Numbered from the stretch's first letter, positions 16,567-25,153 are shown. The stretch: DNA of 64,000 nt from Moorella glycerini (GCF_009735625.1 NZ_CP046244.1:3360909-3424908); one strand, 5' to 3'. Notes: generated by a model from the letters alone, not told the origin. Program-made: numbers and translations.

Positions 16567-17180
16567 AATCCGGCTTCACCCCTGTTTATTTCAAATTTAG
16601 AGATTCCCGCTGCCCCCAATGTCTTTACAAAACTCTCCACAGCATTCTCGCCAATATTTTTGTTAATTCTTTCCTGCCAGTTGCTATCTTTTTGCACCAT
16701 CCTGGCATCAATTAACTTTTTTAGTTCGGCATTACCAAAGCCCCCGCCAATAAAGGCTGCGCCCTGGGGAGCGAGTACCCTGTATATTTCTTGAAACGCC
16801 TTTTGCTGATTTTCCCAAAAAAATATTGAACCTCTACTTATTACAAGATCCACTGATTGATCTTTTAACGGGATTTCGTGGACATCACCAAGCAACGTTC
16901 TGGCTCTTTTTTGCAAACCATGACCGGCGATATTTCGTGTCGCTATTTCCAGCATTTCAGGAGACTTGTCAAATAAATATATATACAACTCTGTAATACC
17001 AGCCAGGGCAATCCCCAGATAACCGCCACCGCAGCCGATATCCAGGCAGGTCCCTTTAGTTATGCCCGTTTTTTGTTTTATTTGTTCCGCAATGACAGGA
17101 TAAACCGGAGCAAATACCTCCCGGGCGACCCTATCAAATTCTTCGACATTAATTTCCACTTTAAAGCCCTCGCTTTCCAT
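16545..17180 (-). CDS. Class I SAM-dependent methyltransferase in metal-transport operon
   Basis: 211 residues with a standard class I fold: motif I LDIGCGGGYLGIAL near residue 47, an acidic loop (LFDKSPEML), motif post-I GDVHEIPL, and IYRVLAPQGAAFIGGG. It is of the UbiE/Methyltransf_11 type, whose substrates vary widely, so no substrate can be named. ATG at 17180 is used; the ribosome binding site is weak. It lies 56 bases after the binding-protein gene and overlaps the radical SAM fusion, so the two probably act in the same process, for example modifying a small metal-binding molecule. That is an inference. Confidence 0.83.
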   Translation of the reverse strand: MESEGFKVEINVEEFDRVAREVFAPVYPVIAEQIKQKTGITKGTCLDIGCGGGYLGIALAGITELYIYLFDKSPEMLEIATRNIAGHGLQKRARTLLGDVHEIPLKDQSVDLVISRGSIFFWENQQKAFQEIYRVLAPQGAAFIGGGFGNAELKKLIDARMVQKDSNWQERINKNIGENAVESFVKTLGAAGISKFEINRGEAGLWITIWK

Positions 17181-17236
17181 ATAACAACGTCATGTTCCGG
17201 CCGGAAAACTGCGGGACGGGTAAACCCGCCCCTTCT

Positions 17237-18364
17237 CTATTTCCCCCTGGCCCCGGCCAGAAGGGCATCAGTTTCCTGCTCGGATAAATTATAGTGGTAG
17301 AACCTGGCATAAAAATCCTTGACCGTTGCCACCAGGTTATAATTAAAAACATCCGGATAAAGGAGGTTGGCCAGCCACTTCACCCCGATGATACGGTTGA
17401 CAGAGGGCGGCCGGTCGAACCAGTTGAAGGGCCCGTGAGGAACCTGGTAGACGCGGTGGTTTTTCACAGCTCTAAGGCTCTGCCATTTAGGGTCTTGCAG
17501 GATAGTTTCGTAGGCGCCTCCCTGGGCTACATTCCAGGAGAGAATCACATCGGGATCCCAGGATAGCACCTGTTCCAGGGAAACGGAGCTCATCCCCATG
17601 CCCCCCGGGCCGCGCTGGGGTGGAATGGCCGCCACGTTAATACCGCCGACAAAGTCCAGTACCTGGGTATGCTGGGAAGTAGCGGGATCCGTTTGCAGGC
17701 CGTTGGACCCTTCGGCGTAGTAAACCCGTACCTTCCTATCCAGCGGTATTGCCTTAACTTTAGCGGCAACCTCATTGATAGTGTCCCGGCAATAAGCCGC
17801 CAGTTCCTGTGCCCGCCGTTTATCTCCCAGCAGGTCGCCCATGAATTCATAGGCTTGATCCAGTTTCGTGAGTTCGCCGTCAACCATAACCACCGGTATC
17901 TGCAACTGCTTCTGGATCTGTTCAGCCTGGGAAAGGGCCGTGTTGTCCATGTAGCCCATGGAAACGATGACCTGGGGGTGGATTTTTAAGATCTCCTCGA
18001 TATTGGCCGTGTTTTTAGCATACCAGCCCCCCAGGTTGGGCAATTTCTGGTACTCGGGCAGGATAAACTTTCTCTCTACCTCGTTTAAATCATAGTTCCA
18101 CCCCGCCAGTTTCTCCGGCGCCAGGGTATAAACCATGATGCTCCCCACCGGGCTGGTGGCGAAGACCTTGTTGACTTGGGTTGGAACGGTGACCTGGCGA
18201 CCAGCCATATCGACTATAGTCCTGTTAGCTGCTGCTTGACCGGCAGGAGCCTGGCCGGTTGCTTTCTGGCCACTCCCTTGCGAGCCGCAACCCGCCAGGG
18301 TGGCAGTCAAGATCAGGATGGCCAGGAGCAGGCTAACCCATTTGCAGGCAAAACGCTTCAACAT
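17237..18364 (-). CDS. BtuF/FepB-type metal-chelate substrate-binding lipoprotein
   Basis: 375 residues. A signal segment ends in a lipobox (LAGC), so the mature protein is membrane-anchored outside the cell. The body has the cluster A-II/TroA-like fold typical of B12, iron-siderophore and MolA proteins (DMAGRQVTVPTQVNKVFA, PQVIVSMGYMD, DPDVILSWN, HRVYQVPHGPFNWFDRP). ATG at 18364 follows GGAGGGAAG and overlaps the ATPase end by seven bases. The riboswitch and DUF364 gene upstream suggest molybdate or tungstate as in the class II MolBCA system of Haemophilus. Iron-siderophore or cobalamin transport are the alternatives. Confidence 0.87.
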   Translation of the reverse strand: MLKRFACKWVSLLLAILILTATLAGCGSQGSGQKATGQAPAGQAAANRTIVDMAGRQVTVPTQVNKVFATSPVGSIMVYTLAPEKLAGWNYDLNEVERKFILPEYQKLPNLGGWYAKNTANIEEILKIHPQVIVSMGYMDNTALSQAEQIQKQLQIPVVMVDGELTKLDQAYEFMGDLLGDKRRAQELAAYCRDTINEVAAKVKAIPLDRKVRVYYAEGSNGLQTDPATSQHTQVLDFVGGINVAAIPPQRGPGGMGMSSVSLEQVLSWDPDVILSWNVAQGGAYETILQDPKWQSLRAVKNHRVYQVPHGPFNWFDRPPSVNRIIGVKWLANLLYPDVFNYNLVATVKDFYARFYHYNLSEQETDALLAGARGK

Positions 18365-19179
18365 GTTTCTTCCCTCCTGGTGTCTTTCGGTAATATTTGC
18401 CTACTTACCGGGACGCATACCCGTGTCTCACTGCAACCCGGTATTTCGGCCCGGATTATTTTTACGTCTACGCCGTACAGGCTTTTCAGGTTCTCTTCGG
18501 TCACCGTCTCCTCCGGCCGGCCCAGGCTGTAGACCTGACCCTTCTTCAGAAGCATTACTTTGCTGGCATACAGGAGAGCATGGTCCGGAAAATGCGAGGC
18601 CATAATAATGGCCAGGCCGGTATGAGCCAGCCTCTTAATGTGACTCAGGACCATAACCTGGTTGCCAAAATCCAGGCTGGAAGTGGGTTCATCCATAATT
18701 AAAACTTGAGGTTGCTGGGCTAGAGCGCGGGCGATGAGTACCAGTTGCCTCTCGCCGCCGCTGATCTCGGTATAAACCCGGTCCTGGAGGTGGGAGATAT
18801 TTAACGCAGCCATGGCCTCTTGAACGATTTCCTTATCTTCCGGCGATGGCACGGCGAAAATTCCCAGGTGAGCCGTCCGGCCCATGAGGACCACGTCCAG
18901 AACTTTAAAGGGGAAGGGTGGGGTATGGGCCTGGGGGATATAGCCCATGACCCTGGCTATCCGGGCCTGGGACCAATCGCAGATATTTTCACCCCCGAAT
19001 AGGATTTCTCCCGCCTGTGGTTTTATCAGGCCCAAGATAGTTTTAAAAAGCGTCGTCTTCCCCGAACCGTTGGGCCCCAGCAGGCACATTATTTCCCCGG
19101 ACTCTACCTCCATAGATACCCCGCTGACGACCGCCCGGCCCCAGTAGCCACAGGTTACATCTTTAAGCGTCAGCTTCAT
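18358..19179 (-). CDS. BtuD/FecE-type ABC transporter ATP-binding protein
   Basis: About 273 residues. Walker A GPNGSGKT near residue 38, Q-loop YIPQAHTPP, signature SGGERQL, Walker B VLIMDEPTS and the H-loop MASHFPDHAL are all present, so it should be active. ATG at 19179 overlaps the permease stop in ATGA, with GGAGGGG at normal distance, and is better than the upstream start at 19185. It energises the class II importer formed with the permease at 19176 and the binding protein at 17237. Confidence 0.92.
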   Translation of the reverse strand: MKLTLKDVTCGYWGRAVVSGVSMEVESGEIMCLLGPNGSGKTTLFKTILGLIKPQAGEILFGGENICDWSQARIARVMGYIPQAHTPPFPFKVLDVVLMGRTAHLGIFAVPSPEDKEIVQEAMAALNISHLQDRVYTEISGGERQLVLIARALAQQPQVLIMDEPTSSLDFGNQVMVLSHIKRLAHTGLAIIMASHFPDHALLYASKVMLLKKGQVYSLGRPEETVTEENLKSLYGVDVKIIRAEIPGCSETRVCVPVSRQILPKDTRREETC

Positions 19180-20219
19180 GACCATCCCCTCCGGGTATGC
19201 TGTAACAAATACAGGAAAAAGGGGGCGCCAATCAAAGCAGTGAGGATACCCAGGGGGATTTCCACCGTTGCCAGCACCCGCGCCAGGTCGTCAACCAACA
19301 GCAGGTAGGCGCTGCCCATCAGGATGGTGGCCGGCAATAAAACCTTATAATTGGGCCCTACCACCATGCGGGCCAGATGGGGAACCAGCAATCCCACCCA
19401 CCCAATCATGCCGCTGATGGAGACGCAGGCTGCGGTCATCAGGGTGGAGCACAGGATGACAATCAACCTTAACCCGGCGGTTTCCAGGCCCAGGGCGCGG
19501 GCTTCCTCTTCCCCCAGGGAGAGGACGTTAAGGCGCCAGCGCAGGAGGTAGAGGGGTATTATTCCCAGCAGCACAGGCACCAGGGCCGCATAAACGTCCC
19601 GAGGAGAAATAGACGCCAAGCTGCCCATGAGCCAGAAGGTAATGGCTGGTAATTTATCGTAGGGGTCGGCCAGGTACTTGATTAAGGAAGTACCGGCAGA
19701 AAACAGGGTACCGGTGAGGATGCCGGCCAGGACCAGGACCAGGGCAGGGTCGTGGCGGATCCTGCTGCTTAAGGCGTAAGCCAGAAATACGGCCAGGAGG
19801 CCGAAGAGAAAGGCGCTGACCTGGATGCCGATTACCCCCAGGGAGAAATAAATTGCCAGGGCGGCGCCGAAACCGGCGCCGGCCGAGGCTCCCAGGATGT
19901 CCGGTGAGACCAGGGGGTTTTTAAACATCCCCTGGTAAGCGGCACCGGCGGTCGCCAGGGAGGCCCCGACCAGCATGGCAGCGATAATACGCGGCAGACG
20001 CACCTGGAAGACTACTGTTTCCATAGTGGCCGGCCAGGTGGGTTCGATGGGAAATACCTTTGCCGCCAGAATGGTTAGGAGTTGCCCGGGGGATATGGCA
20101 TAACGGCCCAAGGGAAAAGAGAGCAGGAATGCCAGCAGGGGCAGGGCCGGCAAAGCGATTTCTTTCCAGCGATCCCTGACCAGGGATATATCAGGCGAAG
20201 TTTTCCTGGCCAGCGCCAA
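19176..20219 (-). CDS. BtuC/FecCD-type ABC transporter permease
   Basis: About 347 residues with roughly ten hydrophobic segments and the family signatures GASLATAGAAYQGMFKNPLVSPDILG and GFVGLLVPH-like SGMIGWVGLLVPHLARM. This is the permease type used for B12, siderophores, haem and, in MolBC-A, molybdate/tungstate. The open frame reaches 20240. TTG at 20219, ten bases after GGGGGGAGG, is the best-supported start and overlaps the DUF364 gene end. It is part of the riboswitch-controlled operon 20191 to 14758. Confidence 0.9.
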   Translation of the reverse strand: MALARKTSPDISLVRDRWKEIALPALPLLAFLLSFPLGRYAISPGQLLTILAAKVFPIEPTWPATMETVVFQVRLPRIIAAMLVGASLATAGAAYQGMFKNPLVSPDILGASAGAGFGAALAIYFSLGVIGIQVSAFLFGLLAVFLAYALSSRIRHDPALVLVLAGILTGTLFSAGTSLIKYLADPYDKLPAITFWLMGSLASISPRDVYAALVPVLLGIIPLYLLRWRLNVLSLGEEEARALGLETAGLRLIVILCSTLMTAACVSISGMIGWVGLLVPHLARMVVGPNYKVLLPATILMGSAYLLLVDDLARVLATVEIPLGILTALIGAPFFLYLLQHTRRGWS

Positions 20220-21036
20220 TCGCAGTAAACCTCCCCCCAACCGTTACCTGAACGGCCTGTTCCCGGCTCTGCCTGCTCCTTGCTACAGCAAGCCCTTCAT
20301 CCCGGCTCACCTGAACCATACGGCCGCCGCGCTTGAATATCTCCAGGCAGCCGCCTTCCTGCACCACCCGCCGTATCATCTCTGGTTCCACAACCACGGT
20401 CCCCGCTAGAGTATCAACACCATAATGAAACAACACAGAAGTCAGCGGGGTGCTGGGGCCCACTAGAATAACCCGCGCCCGGCGGCTGAGCTCCACGAGC
20501 CGGGGGAAGGTTTTATTGATCAGAGTGGTAGCGGTGATAAAGACATAATCCTGCTCCGGGAGGATATACTCACAGGCCGGGTCGGGTAAATCGCCCTCGC
20601 GGGGACGGCGTTCTAAAATCGTAAGTTTACAGCTGCGCGCCAGGGGGTCCAGGTCGGGAAAATGGCCGATAACAGTTACCTTTTTACCCCGCACCTGTTC
20701 CTGAAAGCCGGTAAAAGCGCTCACCTGGGGCTGGCTGCGCAAAGGCCGGCCACCGAGGCTCTCTACTTGTTCGGGCGTGTTCAATACAGAATTTATGGCC
20801 GCCAGGCCCAGGGCGGCTTCGAAATTGTTCCAGGACTTAATGTACTTCGCCAGTTCCCGCACGGGCATGCCTTTTATTTCCCCGGCCAGCTTGATGCGCG
20901 GATGGCCCTCCAGGGGCGTCATCACCAGGCCGGTAGCCCGGGAACGGACCAGGATCCAGTTAAGGCCGACGATGCAATCTTCTACCTCCAGATCCGGCGG
21001 TACCGCCGCGATTAATTCATCATAGATTTCCCACAT
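20191..21036 (-). CDS. DUF364 (putative heavy-metal chelation / Rossmann-like) protein, second copy
   Basis: 281 residues with the DUF4213 plus DUF364 arrangement: N-terminal MWEIYDELIAAVPPDL and SWNNFEAALGLAAINSVLN, then a Rossmann-like half (KKVTVIGHFPDLDPLAR, VFITATTLINKTFPRL, ILVGPSTPLTSVLF). It is paralogous to the protein at 2095, sharing the order of motifs but low identity. It is the first gene after the riboswitch at 21103 and is followed by the BtuFCD-like importer. Enzymatic activity is unknown. Its repeated pairing with Mo/W-type importers suggests a cytoplasmic step in oxyanion or cofactor handling. Confidence 0.82.
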   Translation of the reverse strand: MWEIYDELIAAVPPDLEVEDCIVGLNWILVRSRATGLVMTPLEGHPRIKLAGEIKGMPVRELAKYIKSWNNFEAALGLAAINSVLNTPEQVESLGGRPLRSQPQVSAFTGFQEQVRGKKVTVIGHFPDLDPLARSCKLTILERRPREGDLPDPACEYILPEQDYVFITATTLINKTFPRLVELSRRARVILVGPSTPLTSVLFHYGVDTLAGTVVVEPEMIRRVVQEGGCLEIFKRGGRMVQVSRDEGLAVARSRQSREQAVQVTVGGRFTAIGAGQENFA

Positions 21037-21102
21037 AGCTTTGCCTCCTTATCTTGGCTCTACCATCTGGCAGGAGGCGCCCATAACGGGAGGGCGTCAC
21101 CT

Positions 21103-21281
21103 AAAACTAAAGCCCCACCTCAGGAGGGTGGGGCTAATAAAAGCCATAATCAGCCATTGATCAGCCACCTCCTTATACACGAACCTGGGAAGGCATACCA
21201 GTTTCCCGGTATACCCCGTGGGCCTCGCAGCCCAGGCCGGCCACCATAGATCGCTCCTTAGGTTATTCCGGCTCGGAGATG
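21103..21281 (-). promoter_or_regulatory. Moco-type riboswitch with terminator, upstream of DUF364-BtuFCD operon
   Basis: The minus strand carries CTCCGAGCC (about 21277-21269), CTAAGGAGC, and the core ACGGGGTATACCGGGAAACT followed by GGTATGCCTTCC. An outer stem pairs ATCTCC with GGAGGT (21172-21167). A strong hairpin AGCCCCACC / GGTGGGGCT (21135-21111) with a T-rich tail follows. It shares its conserved blocks and order with the element at 2862-3041, while the variable arms differ. It should switch off the metal-transport operon when cofactor is plentiful. A Moco versus tungsten-cofactor preference cannot be told from sequence. Confidence 0.78.
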
Positions 21282-21378
21282 AGAATATTTTATTTTATGA
21301 CCTTAAGTCTAGTTAGACTATATTCCACATACGTTTTAAAATTCCTGCCTATCGGCGTTAAATTCTTTCCTCTGCGTT

Positions 21379-21621
21379 TTAAGCGACGGCCGCCGCCAGA
21401 GCTGCCTGGCCATCAAAAGGCAAGATGGTAACCTGCTGAAAAAATTTAGCCAGCAGCCTTTCTCTTTTACTGTTGGCAGCAAGACCTATCTTCAGTTCAA
21501 AAACTGTTATAGCTGTTATGGTAAGCGTACCATTTCTTAAAGCATGTTCGACATAATCAACTTCCGGCTGGTGCCCTTTCAAAAAGCCAATAATTATCGA
21601 AGTATCGGTTACAACTCCCAC
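21379..21621 (-). pseudogene. vapC: Truncated VapC-like PIN-domain toxin
   Basis: The N-terminal PIN signature VTDTSIIIGFLKG (first catalytic Asp) and TITAITVFELKIGL (Glu) are present, but the protein stops after 80 residues at LPFDGQAALAAAVA. Typical VapC toxins run to about 130 residues, and the later acidic residues (usually in a DLLIAA-type segment) are missing. It overlaps the antitoxin gene by 13 bases as in functional pairs. The toxin is therefore probably inactive. Confidence 0.75.
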
Positions 21622-21851
21622 CGCGACCAGAACTCCTTCACGCGGGCTGCATATTTTTGGCCTTCTTCTTCGCTTAAACTACCGGCCAGTTTTAGAATCT
21701 CGTTAATCTCTTTTTCCCGGTTCTCCGCCCTTGCTAAATATTCCTCAAGGGCTTCATTTACTATTTCTGAATAACCCCGTAATCCTCGCCTGGCCGACAG
21801 GGCTACCAGTTTAGCGCGGGTTTCATTGCTGATTTCAATGGTAGTGCGCAT
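21609..21851 (-). CDS. Ribbon-helix-helix antitoxin-like protein (VapB/CopG type)
   Basis: 80 residues beginning MRTTIEISNETRAKLVALSARRG, a ribbon-helix-helix DNA-binding start, followed by a charged helical tail (EEYLARAENREKEINEIL). It overlaps the PIN-domain gene and would neutralise it and autorepress the pair. Because the toxin looks truncated, it may now be an orphan repressor. Confidence 0.78.
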   Translation of the reverse strand: MRTTIEISNETRAKLVALSARRGLRGYSEIVNEALEEYLARAENREKEINEILKLAGSLSEEEGQKYAARVKEFWSRWEL

Positions 21852-22011
21852 ATTTAATCACCTCATATAAAGTATTTTAACACGAAAATAACCTAACAAA
21901 TGATCTTCATCAAGTAAATAACCCTACCAGGCAGGGCGTAAAAAGGCAATAATAAGCTAGCAGATGCATGAACTTGCATCAGCCAGGTTAATCCTTTTTG
22001 AGGGTATAGTG

Positions 22012-23258
22012 TTAAACGACCTGGGCGACTTCCCTTACCTCGAGTCCCAGCTTCCGGGCCTCAGCAATAATTTTCTTGATCCGAAACCTTTCTTGCTTTT
22101 GTTTGGCTTTCTCAAATGCAGTCTCGTCGTAGTCTGTACCGTTTTTTAGTAAGTTGTAAATGATTACCAGGAGCTTTCTGGCTAAAGCGATAAGGGCTTT
22201 CTTGGCCCCGCGGCGTTGCTTGACCTTCCAGTACCAGGACGATAAATAGCTGTCGCGTACCCGGGTGATGGACCAGGCAACTTCGCAAAGAATTCGCTTT
22301 AGATAGGTGTTACCGTGGGTGGTGCGAGTGGACTTTTTTTTCCTGCACTTTCATTATTGCCGGGGCTTAAGCCCGCCCAGGAACAGATATGTTCCGCAGT
22401 TTTAAAGCGGCTCATATCGATGCCAATTTCCGCCAGAATAGCGGCGGCAGCGGTTTTGTCAATCCCCGGGATGCCGTCCAGTTGTTCCAGTTGTCTTTGG
22501 TATTGATTAAGTTTTTCCTCCAGCTTTTGCTCTACCAATCGAAGATGCTCGTAGTGCTGATCCAGCCAGCCCAGCAAAAGCTTGAGGAACTCCCTTTGGT
22601 GAACATCCATTTTGCCATTGACAGCCTGCTTGATTTCCTGAAGCTTACTCTTGGCACGACCCTTTACCAAAGTCTCTACTTCCCGGGCGGATATCTTCCC
22701 GTGACGGCAAAGGTGATCCATAATCGCCCGGCCCGATACCCCGAAGATATCGGTGAGGAAGGTGGAGAGCTTGAAACCGCAGCTTTGTAAGTGCTTTTCG
22801 ATGCGGTTCTTTTGCGACGCAATCTCTTCGATAATACTTTTGCGGTACCGGGTTAGATTACGGAGTTCCCGGATAGGTTTGGAGGGGATAAAACTTCCTT
22901 CCAACAATCCGGCGCGTAAAAGGGTAGCTATCCATTCAGCGTCCTTCATGTCAGTCTTTTTACCGGGAACGTTTTTCATGTGCCGGGCGTTGGCAACAAT
23001 CAAAACCATACTGCCGTCAAAGGCTTCTTCCAGGACGTTATATACAGGCTGCCAATAAACCCCGGTGCTTTCCATGGCCACATGGCGGCAGTTCTCTGCT
23101 TCCAGCCAGGCTTTCAGTTCATCAAGCCCGGGCAGAAGGGTGGAAAAGGTGCGGATGGTTTTTGTCGGTTCCTCGCCAATATTGCCTTTTAATAGGCAGG
23201 CAACCACGGTATCTTTATGGACGTCCAAACCACAGCAGGTTTCCAAGATGTCTTGCAT
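22012..23258 (-). pseudogene. IS110-family transposase (frameshifted)
   Basis: The first frame runs from 23258 to 22299 with the IS110 DEDD-type start (CCGLDVHKDTVVACLL), a middle Tnp region (ATLLRAGLLEGSFIPSKP) and the C-terminal Tnp_IS116 motif (IPGIDKTAAAAILAEIG, CSWAGLSPG). At an eight-base A run on the minus strand (22331-22338) the frame is lost. In the alternate frame it continues THGNTYLKRILCEVAWS to a stop at 22012. One extra A would restore a protein of about 415 residues, normal for the family. This may be a homopolymer mutation, a sequencing error, or slippage. The element ends could not be defined because IS110 lacks terminal inverted repeats. Confidence 0.87.
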
Positions 23259-23665
23259 AAGAACTCCTCCTGCTTCATTGGATTTCAGGGATGATTGCCC
23301 GAGAAAGTAAGAAGTTTAACACCCGTGCTGTTCCCAAGTCCTTAAGAACAAGGGGCGACAATTGGCTGTGCTCAAAGGCAATCAGGTTAGGTTAGTACTC
23401 GAGGTTATACCATCAAAATGTACTCAACCTTTGTCCCTGATAAGTCCAATGTAGCAGAAAATCAGATGTTTGTAATCACTTCTTTCTATTTTCATGATTG
23501 GTTGTGCCTTCCAGACATGGCCGGTTAGTATGCAAATACTTACATGTCAATAATGCCGCTTGCCCGGCTGGAATCTAGAGGGGGCGGGTAACCCCGCCCC
23601 CATCGGCCAGCATAAGCACCACCCTAAATTCGTTAATAAGCAGTTTCTACAAGCTTGTTTTAAAC
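23259..23665. other. Non-coding region: IS110 upstream end (possible bridge RNA) and Nramp downstream region
   Basis: No convincing gene. Roughly the first 200 bases lie upstream of the IS110 transposase start on the minus strand, where IS110-group elements carry a long non-coding end that encodes the bridge RNA. No element boundary could be placed. The remainder, towards 23665, is AT/GC-mixed sequence after the Nramp-like gene with no clear terminator. Confidence 0.35.
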
Positions 23666-25084
23666 TTACAGGAAGAAGGAGTAAATTATAAGCCCGGCAT
23701 AAAAGCAACCAGCCAGAATGGTGCCGGCAGTGAAAATCCAGTTCGGCTTCACCTTGATTGCATGTTCCTTACTATATAACCCCGGCAACACTTTATAAGT
23801 GAGATAGGCAATAGCGAAAGCGACAACCGGCAACATAAAGGTGCCTTCCACCCAGGATGCGGCCTGGAGAAATTGAACGGGAACAGCATTAAAGAGATAA
23901 ACGAGGAAGAAATTGCACAGCGTCCCGTATAAAAACCAGATACGGTAACGCCATAACGGATTAATACGGTTATATAATTTCCAGTCCGGCAAAACGATGC
24001 CAATGGAATTATCGATTAGCCGGGCGTAACCATCATATAAAGTTGCCATAGTGCTGTACAGGACGGCGAAGGCACCAACAAGGTACAACTCCCTCGCCCA
24101 GGGACCAAGGGTCTCGGTGAAGGTTTTGGAAAGGGTTAAGATGAATCCCACCCCTGCCGGGGCTTGCTTTAAAGGATTCAATATGACAACGGCGTTGACT
24201 ATGAAAATTGCTGTAACAAGCATGGTGACCAGGTTGGCCCCCCACCAGGAATCGTGGAGCATTACCCGGAACCATCCCTTGAGTTTGTTTACTTCTTCAC
24301 TGGTTACGTTTTTGAGTTCCCCCAGAATAGCTTTATTACTACTACCGAGTTGATACTTAGCCGAAACACCGAAACCCTTGGCCAGTATCCAGTCCGAATA
24401 CCACAGGCTGTTGATGGCACCGGCGCCCGCGAAGGCCATGGCCGGCAGAATTTCTACCAGGGGATTCCTGGAGATTTTAAAGCCTGTTACAGCCCACTCG
24501 GGAGTAACGGTAGGGATCTTAAAGGTAAAGCCCTGAAGGATAAAATCCAGTCCCGGCCAGATCTTAATAAAAACAACGAAAGTCGTTAGGGTTAATAATG
24601 CCACACTAACCATCATAGCTTTTTCAAGAACTGAGTATTTTCCACTCCAGCTTAAGGCCACAAAGGAAACCATGATCAAAATTGACCATAAATAAGGCGG
24701 CAAAAAAGGCAGTAAGTTGCTGGTAACAATGCCGATCATGGCTACCAGCCCGCCTATATGCACGGCCCCCAGGTAAAGTCCGATAAAAAGGATGAGCCAG
24801 TTCAGCCATTTGCGAGGGCCGGGTAGCAGTTCAAAGCCTTCACGGATAGAGGTCCCGGTATAAATGGACCACCTGCCTATTTCCACGGTCATAAACCACT
24901 TGAGAAATATGGCCAGTAGCGGCATCCATAAGGTAACAATGCCAAATATTGCTCCTACCCGCGGGTTAAGGGTCAATTCGCCGCCGCCAATGGCCATGCC
25001 GGCCCAGACTATGCCGGGACCGAGCATACGGACGAGTTCCCACCCTTTGGGAGCTTCCGGAATTGAATACCTGGGTTCAGACAT
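23666..25084 (-). CDS. Nramp-family-like metal ion transporter (divergent)
   Basis: 472 residues with about eleven hydrophobic segments and an Nramp/APC-like plan. The first helix reads LGPGIVWAGMAIGGGEL, where canonical Nramp proteins have a DPGN motif, and helix six reads AFAGAGAINSLWYSDW without the usual MPH. These changed metal-site residues mean the cargo may not be Mn/Fe; Nramp-related Mg transporters also lack the canonical residues. Start ATG at 25084 with GGAGGTGG upstream. The ISL3 element inserted only 62 bases upstream may have displaced its native promoter. Substrate unknown. Confidence 0.75.
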   Translation of the reverse strand: MSEPRYSIPEAPKGWELVRMLGPGIVWAGMAIGGGELTLNPRVGAIFGIVTLWMPLLAIFLKWFMTVEIGRWSIYTGTSIREGFELLPGPRKWLNWLILFIGLYLGAVHIGGLVAMIGIVTSNLLPFLPPYLWSILIMVSFVALSWSGKYSVLEKAMMVSVALLTLTTFVVFIKIWPGLDFILQGFTFKIPTVTPEWAVTGFKISRNPLVEILPAMAFAGAGAINSLWYSDWILAKGFGVSAKYQLGSSNKAILGELKNVTSEEVNKLKGWFRVMLHDSWWGANLVTMLVTAIFIVNAVVILNPLKQAPAGVGFILTLSKTFTETLGPWARELYLVGAFAVLYSTMATLYDGYARLIDNSIGIVLPDWKLYNRINPLWRYRIWFLYGTLCNFFLVYLFNAVPVQFLQAASWVEGTFMLPVVAFAIAYLTYKVLPGLYSKEHAIKVKPNWIFTAGTILAGCFYAGLIIYSFFL

Positions 25085-25145
25085 AAACTTTTTCCACCTC
25101 CATTAAAATCGATTTTTAAAGCAATGACTATAGTATGAGGGGTGC

Positions 25146-25153
25146 TTTTTTGT
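25146..25153. repeat. Target-site duplication, left of ISL3 element
   Basis: TTTTTTGT immediately outside the left end of the ISL3 element; the identical octamer is at 26588-26595. Eight-base duplications are typical of ISL3 insertion. Confidence 0.85.

Noticed and set aside
17237-20219. Cobalamin or siderophore importer as the primary call
   Set aside because: The protein families allow it, but there is no B12 riboswitch or Fur-like site seen here, while a Moco-type riboswitch and DUF364 gene precede the operon.
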